Shown here one piece after another: positions 23,279-31,746 of a DNA stretch of 45,560 nucleotides. The DNA lies in the IMG/VR virus record IMGVR_UViG_3300044951_000866, positions 1-45,560 of that record. The stretch is one strand, 5' to 3'. Each line of letters opens with the position of its first letter. The stretch's first letter is position 1. This DNA comes from a virus. The notes beneath the pieces were generated by a model. It was not told the origin of the DNA and did not search any database. It saw nothing but the letters and a program-made list of their open reading frames with translations. The position numbers and the translations under genes are program-made.

Positions 23279-24044
23279 TTACGGAGATGTCTCCCCCACA
23301 ATGGGCGCATTGGATATTCACCCCTTCAATTTTGGGCCCTGCTTCAACACTAAGCAAGGCATTTACAAGCATACTACGATCTGCAACGTTAAGTGATTTA
23401 GCCCAATCTTCAGCGTTAGCTGGGCGATCAGATTCATCCCAAACAGCACATCTAGAAAGCATCAAAGTGTTTTGAACAGCAGATAACGTACTGTTTTTAC
23501 CTACGTGGATGCTGTCTCCAGTATTGGGTAAACGTAGTTTTACAACTTTACCGTTTTTAAGAGTTTTGGTAATTGTAGAACGTAAATTTACATTTGGTTC
23601 TTGAATTGGAAAATCGTCAATTAAACTCATAACTACATCATTGCTCTTGTTGCAATTTGGGCAAGTTGCTTGAAACTTCTTTGAAGAACCATAGGTAGCT
23701 TTGATTACCCCAAGAAATAGGATGTCACGATCACCAATTGTGATGGTGTCCAAAATAGCTGGACTATCTGAAATAACACATGAACCGATACGTACAACCG
23801 CTCGTTTTAATAGGGCAGCCATGTATTCGGCGTAAGTGATATTGCCTTTAGATTCAATGGTAGCTAGGTACTCTTCGTCGCCACCGTTCATTTCCCGAAC
23901 CTCAGCGTCAACTTGCCATTCTCCAGTTTCGGAGTCAATGACGCCCCTCTGAAGGGTAACTAGTGGGCTTTCTGGTTCTTGTAAAGATGGTACTGGATCT
24001 GAAATAGCTAGATTTAACGAATTGGCTTCTTGTTGTGTACTCAA
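23247..24044 (-). CDS. Tail assembly chaperone (zero-frame product)
   Basis: A 265-residue protein between tail tube and tape measure genes, the position of tail assembly chaperones. It contains two CxxC knuckles (C128/C131 in CPNCNKS and C246/C249 in CAHCGGD), suggesting zinc binding; the general look also recalls T4 baseplate-hub assembly proteins of the gp26/gp51 type. The central segment YAEYMAALLKRAVVRIG is helical. The start is a TTG at 24044 with AGGAG six bases upstream. Its 3' end overlaps a second frame that continues to the tape measure gene, so a longer fusion form is expected. Confidence 0.75.
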   Translation of the reverse strand: MSTQQEANSLNLAISDPVPSLQEPESPLVTLQRGVIDSETGEWQVDAEVREMNGGDEEYLATIESKGNITYAEYMAALLKRAVVRIGSCVISDSPAILDTITIGDRDILFLGVIKATYGSSKKFQATCPNCNKSNDVVMSLIDDFPIQEPNVNLRSTITKTLKNGKVVKLRLPNTGDSIHVGKNSTLSAVQNTLMLSRCAVWDESDRPANAEDWAKSLNVADRSMLVNALLSVEAGPKIEGVNIQCAHCGGDISVMLDWISLLLG

Positions 24045-24064
24045 GTACTTCTCCTAATAGTTAA

Positions 24065-24679
24065 TTAGCCACCTAATGTAGCTAGTGCTTCAACATCTTC
24101 CTTGTTCCAAGCTACCACAAAGCCTTCGTGATGGACGGTCATTTGTTGGACCATCAAACCACTATCCGCCGCGTTAAGGTCGCTCAATGAATAAGCGCCG
24201 GGAAAACAGTTAAAAAGTTTAAAACCAAGGCGGGCATCTCCTGGAGCAATGTTTGAAGTGTCAACGTCACCTGGGTTTGAGTATGAACCAGAAGAAATAG
24301 GATGATCAAAGATTTTTACAAGGATGTCGCAACGATAATCGTTTCCTTTTGCGGTTAGTTCACCACTTGATGAACCGCTAGAAGCTTGGTTCCAAGAATG
24401 AAGGAACTGCTGCCAAGCGTACATTTGGTCTTGACCAGAAAACACACCACGACTAAAAGTAACAGGTGCAAAGTCGGATTGACCAATAAACTTGTGTGGG
24501 TGAGTATTCATTCCACCTTCGCGGTATCCAACCATTTCATTTTGTACAGAAAGGCCAGACATAACTGCAAATCCAAGTTTGTCTAGCCCTTTTGCTGCTG
24601 TACCAAGAGCGCCACTAGCAACAATTGAAACTTGGAATTTAAAGTTACGAACCGGATCGGTAACAGTAGAACGTGCCAT
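24065..24679 (-). CDS. Tail tube protein (T4 gp19-like)
   Basis: A 204-residue protein of the gp19/Hcp-like tube family that stacks as hexameric rings inside the sheath. Signature segments are RNFKFQVSI at the N-terminus, FAVMSGLSVQNEMVGYREGG, and the C-terminal strand VQQMTVHHEGF. Length is close to T4 gp19 (about 160) with a loop insertion of Ser/Gly near 100-110 (SGSSSGEL). GGAGAATT precedes the ATG. It directly follows the sheath gene, as in nearly all contractile tails. Confidence 0.92.
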   Translation of the reverse strand: MARSTVTDPVRNFKFQVSIVASGALGTAAKGLDKLGFAVMSGLSVQNEMVGYREGGMNTHPHKFIGQSDFAPVTFSRGVFSGQDQMYAWQQFLHSWNQASSGSSSGELTAKGNDYRCDILVKIFDHPISSGSYSNPGDVDTSNIAPGDARLGFKLFNCFPGAYSLSDLNAADSGLMVQQMTVHHEGFVVAWNKEDVEALATLGG

Positions 24680-24693
24680 TTATAATTCTCCTA

Positions 24694-26280
24694 TCAGAGG
24701 GTCGAAACGGTGTTAGAGCCACCGGTCCATTGGCTTAGATTGATAACAATAAATTCGGCTGGGTATTGCAAGGCAACTCCAACCTCAACATGTACTTCCC
24801 CATTGTTAATCGTCGTAGACGTGTTATTAGTACTGTTACAAACGATGTAGAACGCTTGGTTAGCATTAGCGCCCTTTAAGCCACCCGAACGCCAAAATTC
24901 GCTAAGCAACGAAGATACGTTCATGTTAATGCGAGTCCACAAACGCTCATCGTTGGGTTCAAACACTGCAAAAGCTGTTTCTGCTTTAAGTGCTTGCTTT
25001 AAGTAGTTTAGTGAACGACGAATTGGGATGTATTTTGCGGGAGTAGCCTTGCTCATTGTACGAGCACCGTTAATTACAATGCCAGCTCCTGGGATTGTTT
25101 TAAACAAGTTAACGTTGTGGGTGTCATACAATGAACCAGCTTCTGACTCGGTAAACGAACCAGTAAGGCCCAAAGCATTACGAATATCTAAGTCATAACC
25201 GGCAGGTGCTTTTGCAACCGTGCGAGCTACTTCACTACGAATATATGCGCCAGCAACAGCACCACCTGGGAAGGTATTGCGCACTGCAGCAGGCCCAGTT
25301 TTTGTTGGGTCAGCCATAACCAATTGCGGGTAATAGACTGCGCCGTAAGAAGACTTAGGATACGAAGCAATAGCGCCAGTAACACCATTAAAAGTAGTAC
25401 CACTGGCTGCAGGGTCAATGATTACAAATGAATCACCGCGAGCTTCTGCTGTGTTTAGCAAGGAAGTAACAACACTTGAGTTAGTTTGTCCAGGTGCATT
25501 GAGAAGCAAAGAACCTTGGATTGCATCAACCTTTGTAATTGCAGCTTGGTAATCTGCGACATCAACATCTGTACCATTGGTAGCTACGCTGGCAGAAATT
25601 GTAGTAGATCCAAAAGGAGTTGAGTAGGCATTAAAAGTAAAAATGTCAGCAACATCTTCTTTAATTGCCCAACCAACTGTTGCTCCAGCAGGTGAGGCAA
25701 CAGTGATGTACTTTGAATAAGTGTTAACTACATCAAGGAGGTAACGGTTGTTTGCGGGATTTAATGAAACTTCGTTCCAGTTTTCAACTTCAACTGCGTT
25801 AAGTTTTACAGAAACGTTAAACGTTGGGTATGAAGAAGTTGCATTAGATGGGGCAGCGGGGCTGCTTGAAGTAGTAACAGTTAAACCAGTACCCCATGCA
25901 CCGGGGTTTGCTGCAGTAGCGGTAAACATTACTGAAGCACCAACGCTACTTCCACTTCCAGCCGGGAAATACTGAATGTATGAGGAAGCAGAACGAGCTA
26001 GCGGGGCAGTACCTGAGGTGTGCAAGGTGCGGATGATATAAGCATCACGACCACCGTTAGCAAAGTAATGATAAACAGAGTAACCCAGCTCGTTATCTAA
26101 CGTGATATCTCCGTATAAAGCTTTAAATCCACTCCATGAGTTAATCAACGTAGGAGTCATGGGACCACGAGGTGCAGTGCCAATGAAGACTGCAACTGAC
26201 TGGGCCGTATTTGCACGTTGTACGTTGTTAACCAATGTTGATTCACTAACGTACACACCTGGGTTTGTATAAGTTGCCAT
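24694..26280 (-). CDS. Tail sheath protein
   Basis: A 528-residue sheath subunit. The N-terminus TNPGVYVSESTLVN followed by FIGTAPRGP, and GYSVYHYFANGGRDAYIIRT, is the classical sheath N-terminal domain. The C-terminal region (LWTRINMNVSSLLSEFWRSG, then YIVCN and VHVEVGVALQYPAEFIVINL) is the conserved extended-arm domain. The central 200 residues are a variable insertion facing outward. GGAGGATT precedes the ATG at 26280. It proves that the virion has a contractile tail. Confidence 0.96.
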   Translation of the reverse strand: MATYTNPGVYVSESTLVNNVQRANTAQSVAVFIGTAPRGPMTPTLINSWSGFKALYGDITLDNELGYSVYHYFANGGRDAYIIRTLHTSGTAPLARSASSYIQYFPAGSGSSVGASVMFTATAANPGAWGTGLTVTTSSSPAAPSNATSSYPTFNVSVKLNAVEVENWNEVSLNPANNRYLLDVVNTYSKYITVASPAGATVGWAIKEDVADIFTFNAYSTPFGSTTISASVATNGTDVDVADYQAAITKVDAIQGSLLLNAPGQTNSSVVTSLLNTAEARGDSFVIIDPAASGTTFNGVTGAIASYPKSSYGAVYYPQLVMADPTKTGPAAVRNTFPGGAVAGAYIRSEVARTVAKAPAGYDLDIRNALGLTGSFTESEAGSLYDTHNVNLFKTIPGAGIVINGARTMSKATPAKYIPIRRSLNYLKQALKAETAFAVFEPNDERLWTRINMNVSSLLSEFWRSGGLKGANANQAFYIVCNSTNNTSTTINNGEVHVEVGVALQYPAEFIVINLSQWTGGSNTVSTL

Positions 26281-26981
26281 TAAAAATCCTCCGAAAACGA
26301 GTGGGTGAATATTGTGGGATTCTCGTTATCTGCGTTATTAATACTACCAACAACCGATGTAACTTGCTTGACTGCGGCAAGGTCGGATGTAGGTATCTCA
26401 GCAGACATTTGTACTGTGTACACTTTCCTAAATATACGCTTACGATATCCAGTTTCTCCGTCAAGAAGGTCCGAGTTACCCCATGACAAAAGATCAAAAC
26501 GACGAATTGTACCGTCTTCAGGAACATCAATAAACCCACGACGGAATGGGGTTACCCTGCGTAACATTTTAGAAGTTAATTGCCTGTCATGTAGAGCAGT
26601 TCTGGCATACGTAGAAATTTGATAAGTAAGCATAACTGGAACAAATGATTCCATTTTAAGGAAATTGCCAGCACCAAGTGCCGTTGTCATGCCAGAATTA
26701 TCTAATTCTGAAGGGTAATAATTAACATAATCTGGAGATAAAGAAGCACCAGCAGCGTTAGAAAAATAGTAATTAGTTTCAGAAAGCTGACGGGATCGGT
26801 CGTGTTGTAATCCAACATTTTCAATTGTTATAAAAGGGTATTCTTTTTCTGTTTCACCTTCTGGGTAGCGGAAAAAGACTTTGGCAATACGCGTGGCATT
26901 TCGATCATCAGAAACAGAAATGTTTGATAAACGCCTTTTAATTGCAGCGTCTTCAGCAAGGAGGAATCCCTGATTAGTCAT
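26280..26981 (-). CDS. Probable tail completion or neck protein
   Basis: A 233-residue protein directly upstream of the sheath gene. Segments such as KVFFRYPEGETEKEYPFITI and VMLTYQISTYARTALHDRQL have the look of tail-terminator proteins, where strands alternate and an aromatic-rich core is seen (compare pPfV.l and YqidvYa). The position between the gp10-like gene and the sheath fits a tail terminator that caps tube and sheath. Its ATG overlaps the upstream stop (ATGA), and its stop overlaps the sheath start. The family assignment is from context and pattern, not a clear motif. Confidence 0.6.
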   Translation of the reverse strand: MTNQGFLLAEDAAIKRRLSNISVSDDRNATRIAKVFFRYPEGETEKEYPFITIENVGLQHDRSRQLSETNYYFSNAAGASLSPDYVNYYPSELDNSGMTTALGAGNFLKMESFVPVMLTYQISTYARTALHDRQLTSKMLRRVTPFRRGFIDVPEDGTIRRFDLLSWGNSDLLDGETGYRKRIFRKVYTVQMSAEIPTSDLAAVKQVTSVVGSINNADNENPTIFTHSFSEDF

Positions 26982-27373
26982 CGGCTGTACTTATTTACAA
27001 GTAGCTGAACTTCTTGGGCTGACTCTGTTGTAAATTTACGATATAAAGGTGCAGGTGGTACAACTCCAGTGCCATACTCAACTTCTGCAATTTTATCTAA
27101 AAGATCGTCTGTACCATTAACACCAACAACAACTTTGTTGTTTTTTTCATCAAAAGTTACATATAGATTGTTTGCAAAAGGTGCCCATGATTTGTCACTA
27201 GCTGCTTCGGAACGAATACGCTTTTGGTACTCACGTGTAGCCCTTTTAGCAGCAGTTTTAAAATCTTCTTGCAATGCTTGAACAATTTCAACGCATCCGG
27301 TAGCAAAAGATTTGGGATCAAAAAAAGGTGCAGAACTCTGGGATGAAGCAGGTTGTGAATTGGCCTTTTGCAT
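26978..27373 (-). CDS. HK97 gp10-like head-tail joining protein
   Basis: A 131-residue protein. The C-terminal segment DDLLDKIAEVEYGTGVVPPAPLYRKF matches the G.....A..vEfGT..(m)PpaPf.RpA pattern of HK97 gp10-like neck proteins, which join connector and tail. The N-terminus is Ser/Gln-rich and likely disordered, followed by a helix (VEIVQALQEDFKTAAKRATR). The ATG at 27373 is chosen because GGAG lies seven bases upstream. It is followed by the putative tail terminator with an ATGA overlap. Confidence 0.7.
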   Translation of the reverse strand: MQKANSQPASSQSSAPFFDPKSFATGCVEIVQALQEDFKTAAKRATREYQKRIRSEAASDKSWAPFANNLYVTFDEKNNKVVVGVNGTDDLLDKIAEVEYGTGVVPPAPLYRKFTTESAQEVQLLVNKYSR

Positions 27374-27431
27374 GGCAATTCTCCAAAGTTCTAGGCGGTA
27401 GGCCCTCAACGCACGTTGAGTTACTTTTATT

Positions 27432-27968
27432 TTAGCCTAAACTGGGAAGCTGTGCTGGCCATGGGTAGTTGGTGGTAACCAATGCTGGGATGCCTGGATC
27501 GTTTGTGTATTCTTGGTTTATGTATATTTCAATACCTTGAACCAATACAAACACATCGTCTTTCAAACGGCCTCTAACCTTATAATCAAACACTTGGTAA
27601 TAACGGCCATCGTAGACAAACATGTCATTTAAATGGTAACGGTATTCCCATGGGGCAGATATCCCCGCTTCTCGCATGTCTTTAATTGCAATAAACATGT
27701 CAATTGTTTGGACAACTTGACGACCCTCTGGGATTGACCGCCGTTGATCTTCGGTTTCACTAACCAACATAACGGGTAAGGTAATACCAGGTCCGTAGCT
27801 TTTACCGCCAGCACCCTTGACGCCTTCGTCGTACACATCATCATAGATGCTTCCTGCGCTAGATGAGCCTAATGGCAAAAACTCATACCAAGTTACAGCT
27901 TCGCTAGCAATTTCACGATGCCTGCGAAAGTGCTTGTTAATTAAATCAAGCTCTCGGCGTACGTCCAT
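27432..27968 (-). CDS. Head completion/connector protein (putative)
   Basis: A 178-residue protein of the neck module. It starts at an ATG overlapping the upstream stop (TAATG). The central segment RQVVQTIDMFIAIKDMREAG and VYDGRYYQVFDYKVRGRLKD looks like the strand-rich barrel of head-closure proteins, in which DGRYYQV is a recurring pattern. No defining motif is present, so the call rests on position between the adaptor-like and gp10-like genes. A 58-base gap separates it from the next gene, unusual in this tightly packed operon, but I see no promoter or terminator there. Confidence 0.55.
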   Translation of the reverse strand: MDVRRELDLINKHFRRHREIASEAVTWYEFLPLGSSSAGSIYDDVYDEGVKGAGGKSYGPGITLPVMLVSETEDQRRSIPEGRQVVQTIDMFIAIKDMREAGISAPWEYRYHLNDMFVYDGRYYQVFDYKVRGRLKDDVFVLVQGIEIYINQEYTNDPGIPALVTTNYPWPAQLPSLG

Positions 27969-28765
27969 TAGTAATAAGCACTCGTGGTTTGACCAGATGG
28001 CGGAGTGGTATCAACATACACTGTTTCTCGCAAATTGTCACCCTTAATTTCAGAGTCAACAATTCCACTGTCAATTTCAGGCCACAGGCGTTCCATTGGC
28101 GAGAAGTCACCCAGTTCTTTGGATTTGTACAAAGGCACAAGCCTGTTGGTGTTTCTAGAAACCCTACGAAGGTTAAATACCTCAAGCCTGTCAAACCCAA
28201 TGTTTAGGGCTGTGGCGTGACGCTTGTATTCAGCTTCCCATTGAGCCAAAAGTCCTTGAACCATCCTAAAACGCTGACTGGCAGGGATGTGGACTGATTC
28301 AGATGTAATAACATCAATATCACGACTGTATTCAGTCATAAGAGCCCATAAGCACTCTGTAATGGCTGCTATACCAATAGCGTTGATTACAACATCAGAC
28401 AGTTGGTCAATAGCTAGGTTTAAATTATGAACGTGTTTTTCAACCGCCCGCCTAGTATAAAAGTCCAAGTCAGTGGGGGTAACCCACTCGTAGTAGTACC
28501 CTTCAATAAGAAGTTTAGTATTTGCCGCCGGCAATGTTGCCAAACGCAAAACACCATTGCGCTCATCAAGAGAGTAGTCAGAAGGGGTTAGTTCGGTAGT
28601 TGCACCATTTACTACATACCTTGCAACCCAAATAGTAGAAGCATCTACGTTGGTGTGCCCAAGTTCGTAGGTGCGGCCAGAAATATCAAAAGTTGTCTGG
28701 AAAAACCTTGGGAAGTCACGAAGGTAAGTTCGTGCAATTGTTTTGATGTCTTCAAGAGTAGCCAC
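27968..28765 (-). CDS. Head-tail adaptor-like neck protein
   Basis: A 265-residue protein. The beginning (IKTIARTYLRDFPRFFQTTF) and the central helical region (RAVEKHVHNLNLAIDQLSDV, ITECLWALMTEYSRDIDVIT) are consistent with a connector adaptor. A strand-rich insertion lies at 25-90 (STIWVARYVV, NGVLRLATLPA). The start is a GTG at 28765 with no convincing Shine-Dalgarno site, so coupling to the small upstream gene may be needed; the upstream stop is 12 bases away. The C-terminal tail (PPSGQTTSAYY) is probably disordered. Function is inferred from gene order. Confidence 0.6.
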   Translation of the reverse strand: MATLEDIKTIARTYLRDFPRFFQTTFDISGRTYELGHTNVDASTIWVARYVVNGATTELTPSDYSLDERNGVLRLATLPAANTKLLIEGYYYEWVTPTDLDFYTRRAVEKHVHNLNLAIDQLSDVVINAIGIAAITECLWALMTEYSRDIDVITSESVHIPASQRFRMVQGLLAQWEAEYKRHATALNIGFDRLEVFNLRRVSRNTNRLVPLYKSKELGDFSPMERLWPEIDSGIVDSEIKGDNLRETVYVDTTPPSGQTTSAYY

Positions 28766-28777
28766 GTAAGTAGTTTA

Positions 28778-28924
28778 CTACGAATCGTTAGAGCTAACAC
28801 CGGGGAGGGTGTCTTGGGTTGGCTGGTTATACGCAGGTTGTTGTTCTCGGTGCCGTGCTACATCAGTTGACCGCTTTAAAAGCACTTGTGCTGCTGGGAT
28901 ATTAGTAGGCTTATCTAGGTTCAT
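28778..28924 (-). CDS. 48-residue hypothetical protein
   Basis: A small gene between the collar fibre and the adaptor gene. The ATG overlaps the stop of the fibre gene (ATGA) and has AGGG four bases upstream. It encodes MNLDKPTNIPAAQVLLKRST, a polar Gln/Arg-rich middle and a C-terminus ending SSNDS. No membrane segment or known motif is present. The good junctions and the compactness of the operon argue that it is translated. It could be a small head or neck component. Confidence 0.6.
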   Translation of the reverse strand: MNLDKPTNIPAAQVLLKRSTDVARHREQQPAYNQPTQDTLPGVSSNDS

Positions 28925-30270
28925 AGCGCCCTAATGTAATACTTTACGTACATTGTCCGAGGTTGGATATCTACTGCAATTGGTGTAGTTAAACCAGCCG
29001 CAGCAGACAGTAAGCCACTCGTAGTTGGAACACTGACATTGGTGTGGGCATGATCTGGTTGAAAAGCAGTTCTTCCAACCCAAAACATAGACATGCCCTG
29101 AATCGGTAGTTCACCGGCAGCAAGTACATACTTGTCAGCAAAACCATCTGAAGGTGTTGTAAGGCCACCAGAGTCGGTAGGAGCTACATATCGCTGTGTA
29201 CCAGCTTCAGCGTAGGTCTGACGACGTGTTGCAAAGTCCTCGCCAGTAACACCGGTACCGTGGTCGTGGCCACCAGCGTTGCCAGTAGATCCACCTGCGT
29301 GGCCATGGTCAATACCGTGTTGGTGTAAAGGCAAGTTATTTGAAACCAATTTAACTTCATGGTTTACATTGCCATCCGCTGTTCCAATTACTCCAGCAGA
29401 AGCTGAAGACGGCTGTCCAGCTAAATACATTCCTGCAAAGTTAGGAAGTGTAAAAGTGCTTACATCTTTTGGACCGTAAGTGGTACCAAGCAAGTCAGAA
29501 AGAGTTTGATATGTGCTAATAGATGCAGTATTACCGTTGCATTCAAGCCATAGAGAGGCGTCTGGTGGTGTAGATACAACCCAAGTAATTACCGTACCAA
29601 TAGGTACTCCAGGAGACACAGGTGCTGTTGCAAGCTGGACCCAGGTAGAACTATCCTTTTTAACGTAAAGGCCAGATTCTCCATTAGGCAAAGTTCCTGT
29701 ACGAAAATACAAGTCACCTTGGCTACCATCAGTAGTTAAAGGTGCACTAGAAGAACGATAAGGGATAGCAGTTTGCACCAGTTTACGTTTGTCAACAATG
29801 TTCTTTTCAGTAATAGCCGTGCTACCATTTCGGTAAACTGCTGCTAACAAAACATCTGTAGCGGGGTTAAACGACGACGCAGAAGTAGTAATGCTGCTAC
29901 TTAATGAAGTTGGAAAAGCTGGGTTTGTAGCACTAGAGGTACCAAGCAAAACTGTCGGGACCATTACGCCACTAGTTAACCTAGCTACAACTAGTTCAAA
30001 TGTTGGGTCGGCACTCAATCCAGTTGAAAGTGCCAAAGCGGAGTTTGTTTGCACTGTGTAAACAGTGCCTTTTAACAAAACTACCCCAGCGTTAACGTCT
30101 ACTGCCAGACCACCAATAGATGCCTGATACGTGACTTCACAATCAAAAATTACACCAGTAGTGTTATCCCCAAGTACCTCAAAGTCAAGTGAATCTGGTT
30201 CGGCTTGATCAAGAGTGAGGTACTTGGGGTTAGTTACTGTATCAACAGCATTAGGAACTACATAGGGCAT
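28921..30270 (-). CDS. Tail-collar-domain fibre protein in the head-neck module
   Basis: A 449-residue protein. The N-terminal 170 residues are beta-rich. Residues about 215-300 carry a tail-collar domain: VPIGTVITWVVSTPPDASLW, ECNG, YQTLSDLLGTTYG and FTLPNFAGMYLAG. A His-rich stretch (LHQHGIDHGHAGG and GHDHG) follows and could hold iron or zinc, as in long-fibre tips. The C-terminus has more strands and ends PRTMYVKYYIRAL, typical of collar-domain proteins. GAGG precedes the ATG. It lies between capsid and connector genes rather than with the other fibres, so it may be a neck whisker or head fibre. Confidence 0.82.
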   Translation of the reverse strand: MPYVVPNAVDTVTNPKYLTLDQAEPDSLDFEVLGDNTTGVIFDCEVTYQASIGGLAVDVNAGVVLLKGTVYTVQTNSALALSTGLSADPTFELVVARLTSGVMVPTVLLGTSSATNPAFPTSLSSSITTSASSFNPATDVLLAAVYRNGSTAITEKNIVDKRKLVQTAIPYRSSSAPLTTDGSQGDLYFRTGTLPNGESGLYVKKDSSTWVQLATAPVSPGVPIGTVITWVVSTPPDASLWLECNGNTASISTYQTLSDLLGTTYGPKDVSTFTLPNFAGMYLAGQPSSASAGVIGTADGNVNHEVKLVSNNLPLHQHGIDHGHAGGSTGNAGGHDHGTGVTGEDFATRRQTYAEAGTQRYVAPTDSGGLTTPSDGFADKYVLAAGELPIQGMSMFWVGRTAFQPDHAHTNVSVPTTSGLLSAAAGLTTPIAVDIQPRTMYVKYYIRAL

Positions 30271-30278
30271 TTAAAACC

Positions 30279-30536
30279 TCAGAGGGTGTCGTAGATGTTT
30301 CCACTATTGCGCAAATACGCAAACAATTCCTTTGGCAAGTTATAACGCTTACCATCAACAAAATCAAAACTTTGAGTTCCCCAGTACATCTTCCATGTAC
30401 CCTTAACTCGTGCACTCACTACATCGGAATCCTTAGCCATTACAACTACGGGCTCCTCAATTACTGCACTATCTTCGCCTTCGTCATCTGTAGACTCATC
30501 AACAAAAACTTGTGGGACTTGTTTCTTAACGGCCAT
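30279..30536 (-). CDS. Small head-region protein
   Basis: An 85-residue protein immediately after the major capsid gene and its terminator. The N-terminal 35 residues are acidic (DESTDDEGEDSAVIEE). The C-terminal half (VKGTWKMYWGTQSFDFVDGK, then YNLPKELFAYLRNSGNIYDTL) is a compact pattern (F.dGk.y.lP.el..yL...g.i) seen beside capsid genes in many phages; function is unknown. The ATG at 30536 is chosen for AAGGAG six to seven bases upstream. Because a terminator lies just before it, it must be read by readthrough or from a weak local promoter. Confidence 0.7.
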   Translation of the reverse strand: MAVKKQVPQVFVDESTDDEGEDSAVIEEPVVVMAKDSDVVSARVKGTWKMYWGTQSFDFVDGKRYNLPKELFAYLRNSGNIYDTL

Positions 30537-30556
30537 TGCTACTCCTTGTTCAGTGG

Positions 30557-30590
30557 TAAAAATAAAGTGGGGGTGGTTTCCCACCCCCAC
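30557..30590 (-). terminator. Intrinsic terminator after the major capsid gene
   Basis: In the leftward direction GTGGGGGTGG (from 30590), a GAAA tetraloop and CCACCCCCAC form a perfect 10-bp stem (30581-30590 with 30567-30576), followed by TTTATTTTT. This is a strong terminator that would cap the capsid transcript and reduce expression of the downstream neck and tail genes. Confidence 0.9.
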
Positions 30591-30616
30591 AATACTACAT
30601 CATTATTGATGTCAAC

Positions 30617-31705
30617 TCAGGTTGAGCCAATTGCTCCACCCTTGGTGTTGATAATCACACGCGATTCGTGCGTGATAACACCAAAGCCCCAAATTGCATA
30701 CCATGCCAAGCCGTGCTCACGACCGAAGTCAATGACACCGCCGTCACGGAGTTCAACTGGGAGGGCAATAGCATGACCAAATGAGTTGTCACCGATCATA
30801 ATTGCGCTGAATGACGACGCGTCAGGAGCCTGAGCGCCTGCGGTCACTGAGTCCAAGTCAGCCGGGATCGTAAGACCCTGCTTGACCTGGGTGGTTTCAA
30901 TGAACACTACGTCGTACAAACGACCGATTTCACCGAGCATGAAGTTGCCGGGAGCGGCGTACTTCGTGACTTCAATGAATTCCGGCCAGTCACGGAGCGA
31001 GCGGCTCTGCGACGGGTGGACGAAACACACGTAGGTGTCGCCCAAACGAGGGATGTTCTGACCAGCAAGGACTTCAACTGCGTCCTTGATTGATGCGGGG
31101 CTGAGGTAGCCGGGTGAGCTTGCGCTTCCCAAAACACCAGCGTCGTACGGAGCAATTGAGCCACGGGTTGAACCCAAGGTCTTGCGACCAAAGACAACGT
31201 TCGGGGCTACTGCTGAACCACCAGCGAACGGAACACCGTTTGCGTAGAGGGTGTTACGGGCCTGGATGTCCATGCTCTGTGCCATGTGGCGACCGAGCAA
31301 ACGTGAAGACGAAGCCATGACGTCATCAAATGCTGCGTTGAGCAACAATTCGGTAACGGCGACAGCCTGACCGTGTTCAGTCACTGTGATCTGGATCTGG
31401 CTGGCCGAAAGGGCAACCGGCTCCATACGCACACCTTCTGACAAGGTAGCTCCTGTGGTTTCGTTAACTCCAAGGTTGGTGTAACGCATGAAGTTGATGG
31501 TCAAACCAGGCTGAACGCCAAGCTCGGTCTTCTTAACAGCGAACTGTTCAAAGCGAAGAACCGGCATAGCCTGGAACAAGATTTCCTTGGACCAAATTTG
31601 CTGGATTGCGGGTGAAAGGGTTGCGTCACTGGAGTAACCGGTCGTGGTAATTGAACCAAGACCTGCTCCGGTAATCGCACCTCCTTGTGGGGCGGGTAAT
31701 GCCAT
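30617..31705 (-). CDS. Major capsid protein (N4-gp56 family)
   Basis: A 362-residue capsid subunit. The pattern IQQIWSKEILFQAMPVLRFE, KTELGVQPGLTINF, TLSEGVRMEPVALS, VTEHGQAVAVTELLLN and MAQSMDIQARNTLYANG matches the N4-gp56 major capsid family, an HK97-fold coat protein. GGAGG precedes the ATG. The gene is visibly richer in G+C than its neighbours (36 of 60 bases at 30961-31020, against 23 of 60 at 20701-20760), consistent with codon choice for very high expression. It is followed by a strong terminator and preceded by the scaffold gene. Confidence 0.88.
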   Translation of the reverse strand: MALPAPQGGAITGAGLGSITTTGYSSDATLSPAIQQIWSKEILFQAMPVLRFEQFAVKKTELGVQPGLTINFMRYTNLGVNETTGATLSEGVRMEPVALSASQIQITVTEHGQAVAVTELLLNAAFDDVMASSSRLLGRHMAQSMDIQARNTLYANGVPFAGGSAVAPNVVFGRKTLGSTRGSIAPYDAGVLGSASSPGYLSPASIKDAVEVLAGQNIPRLGDTYVCFVHPSQSRSLRDWPEFIEVTKYAAPGNFMLGEIGRLYDVVFIETTQVKQGLTIPADLDSVTAGAQAPDASSFSAIMIGDNSFGHAIALPVELRDGGVIDFGREHGLAWYAIWGFGVITHESRVIINTKGGAIGST

Positions 31706-31746
31706 ATTAATATCCTCCGATGGATAGGGTTGTTGGTTTAGTTAAA

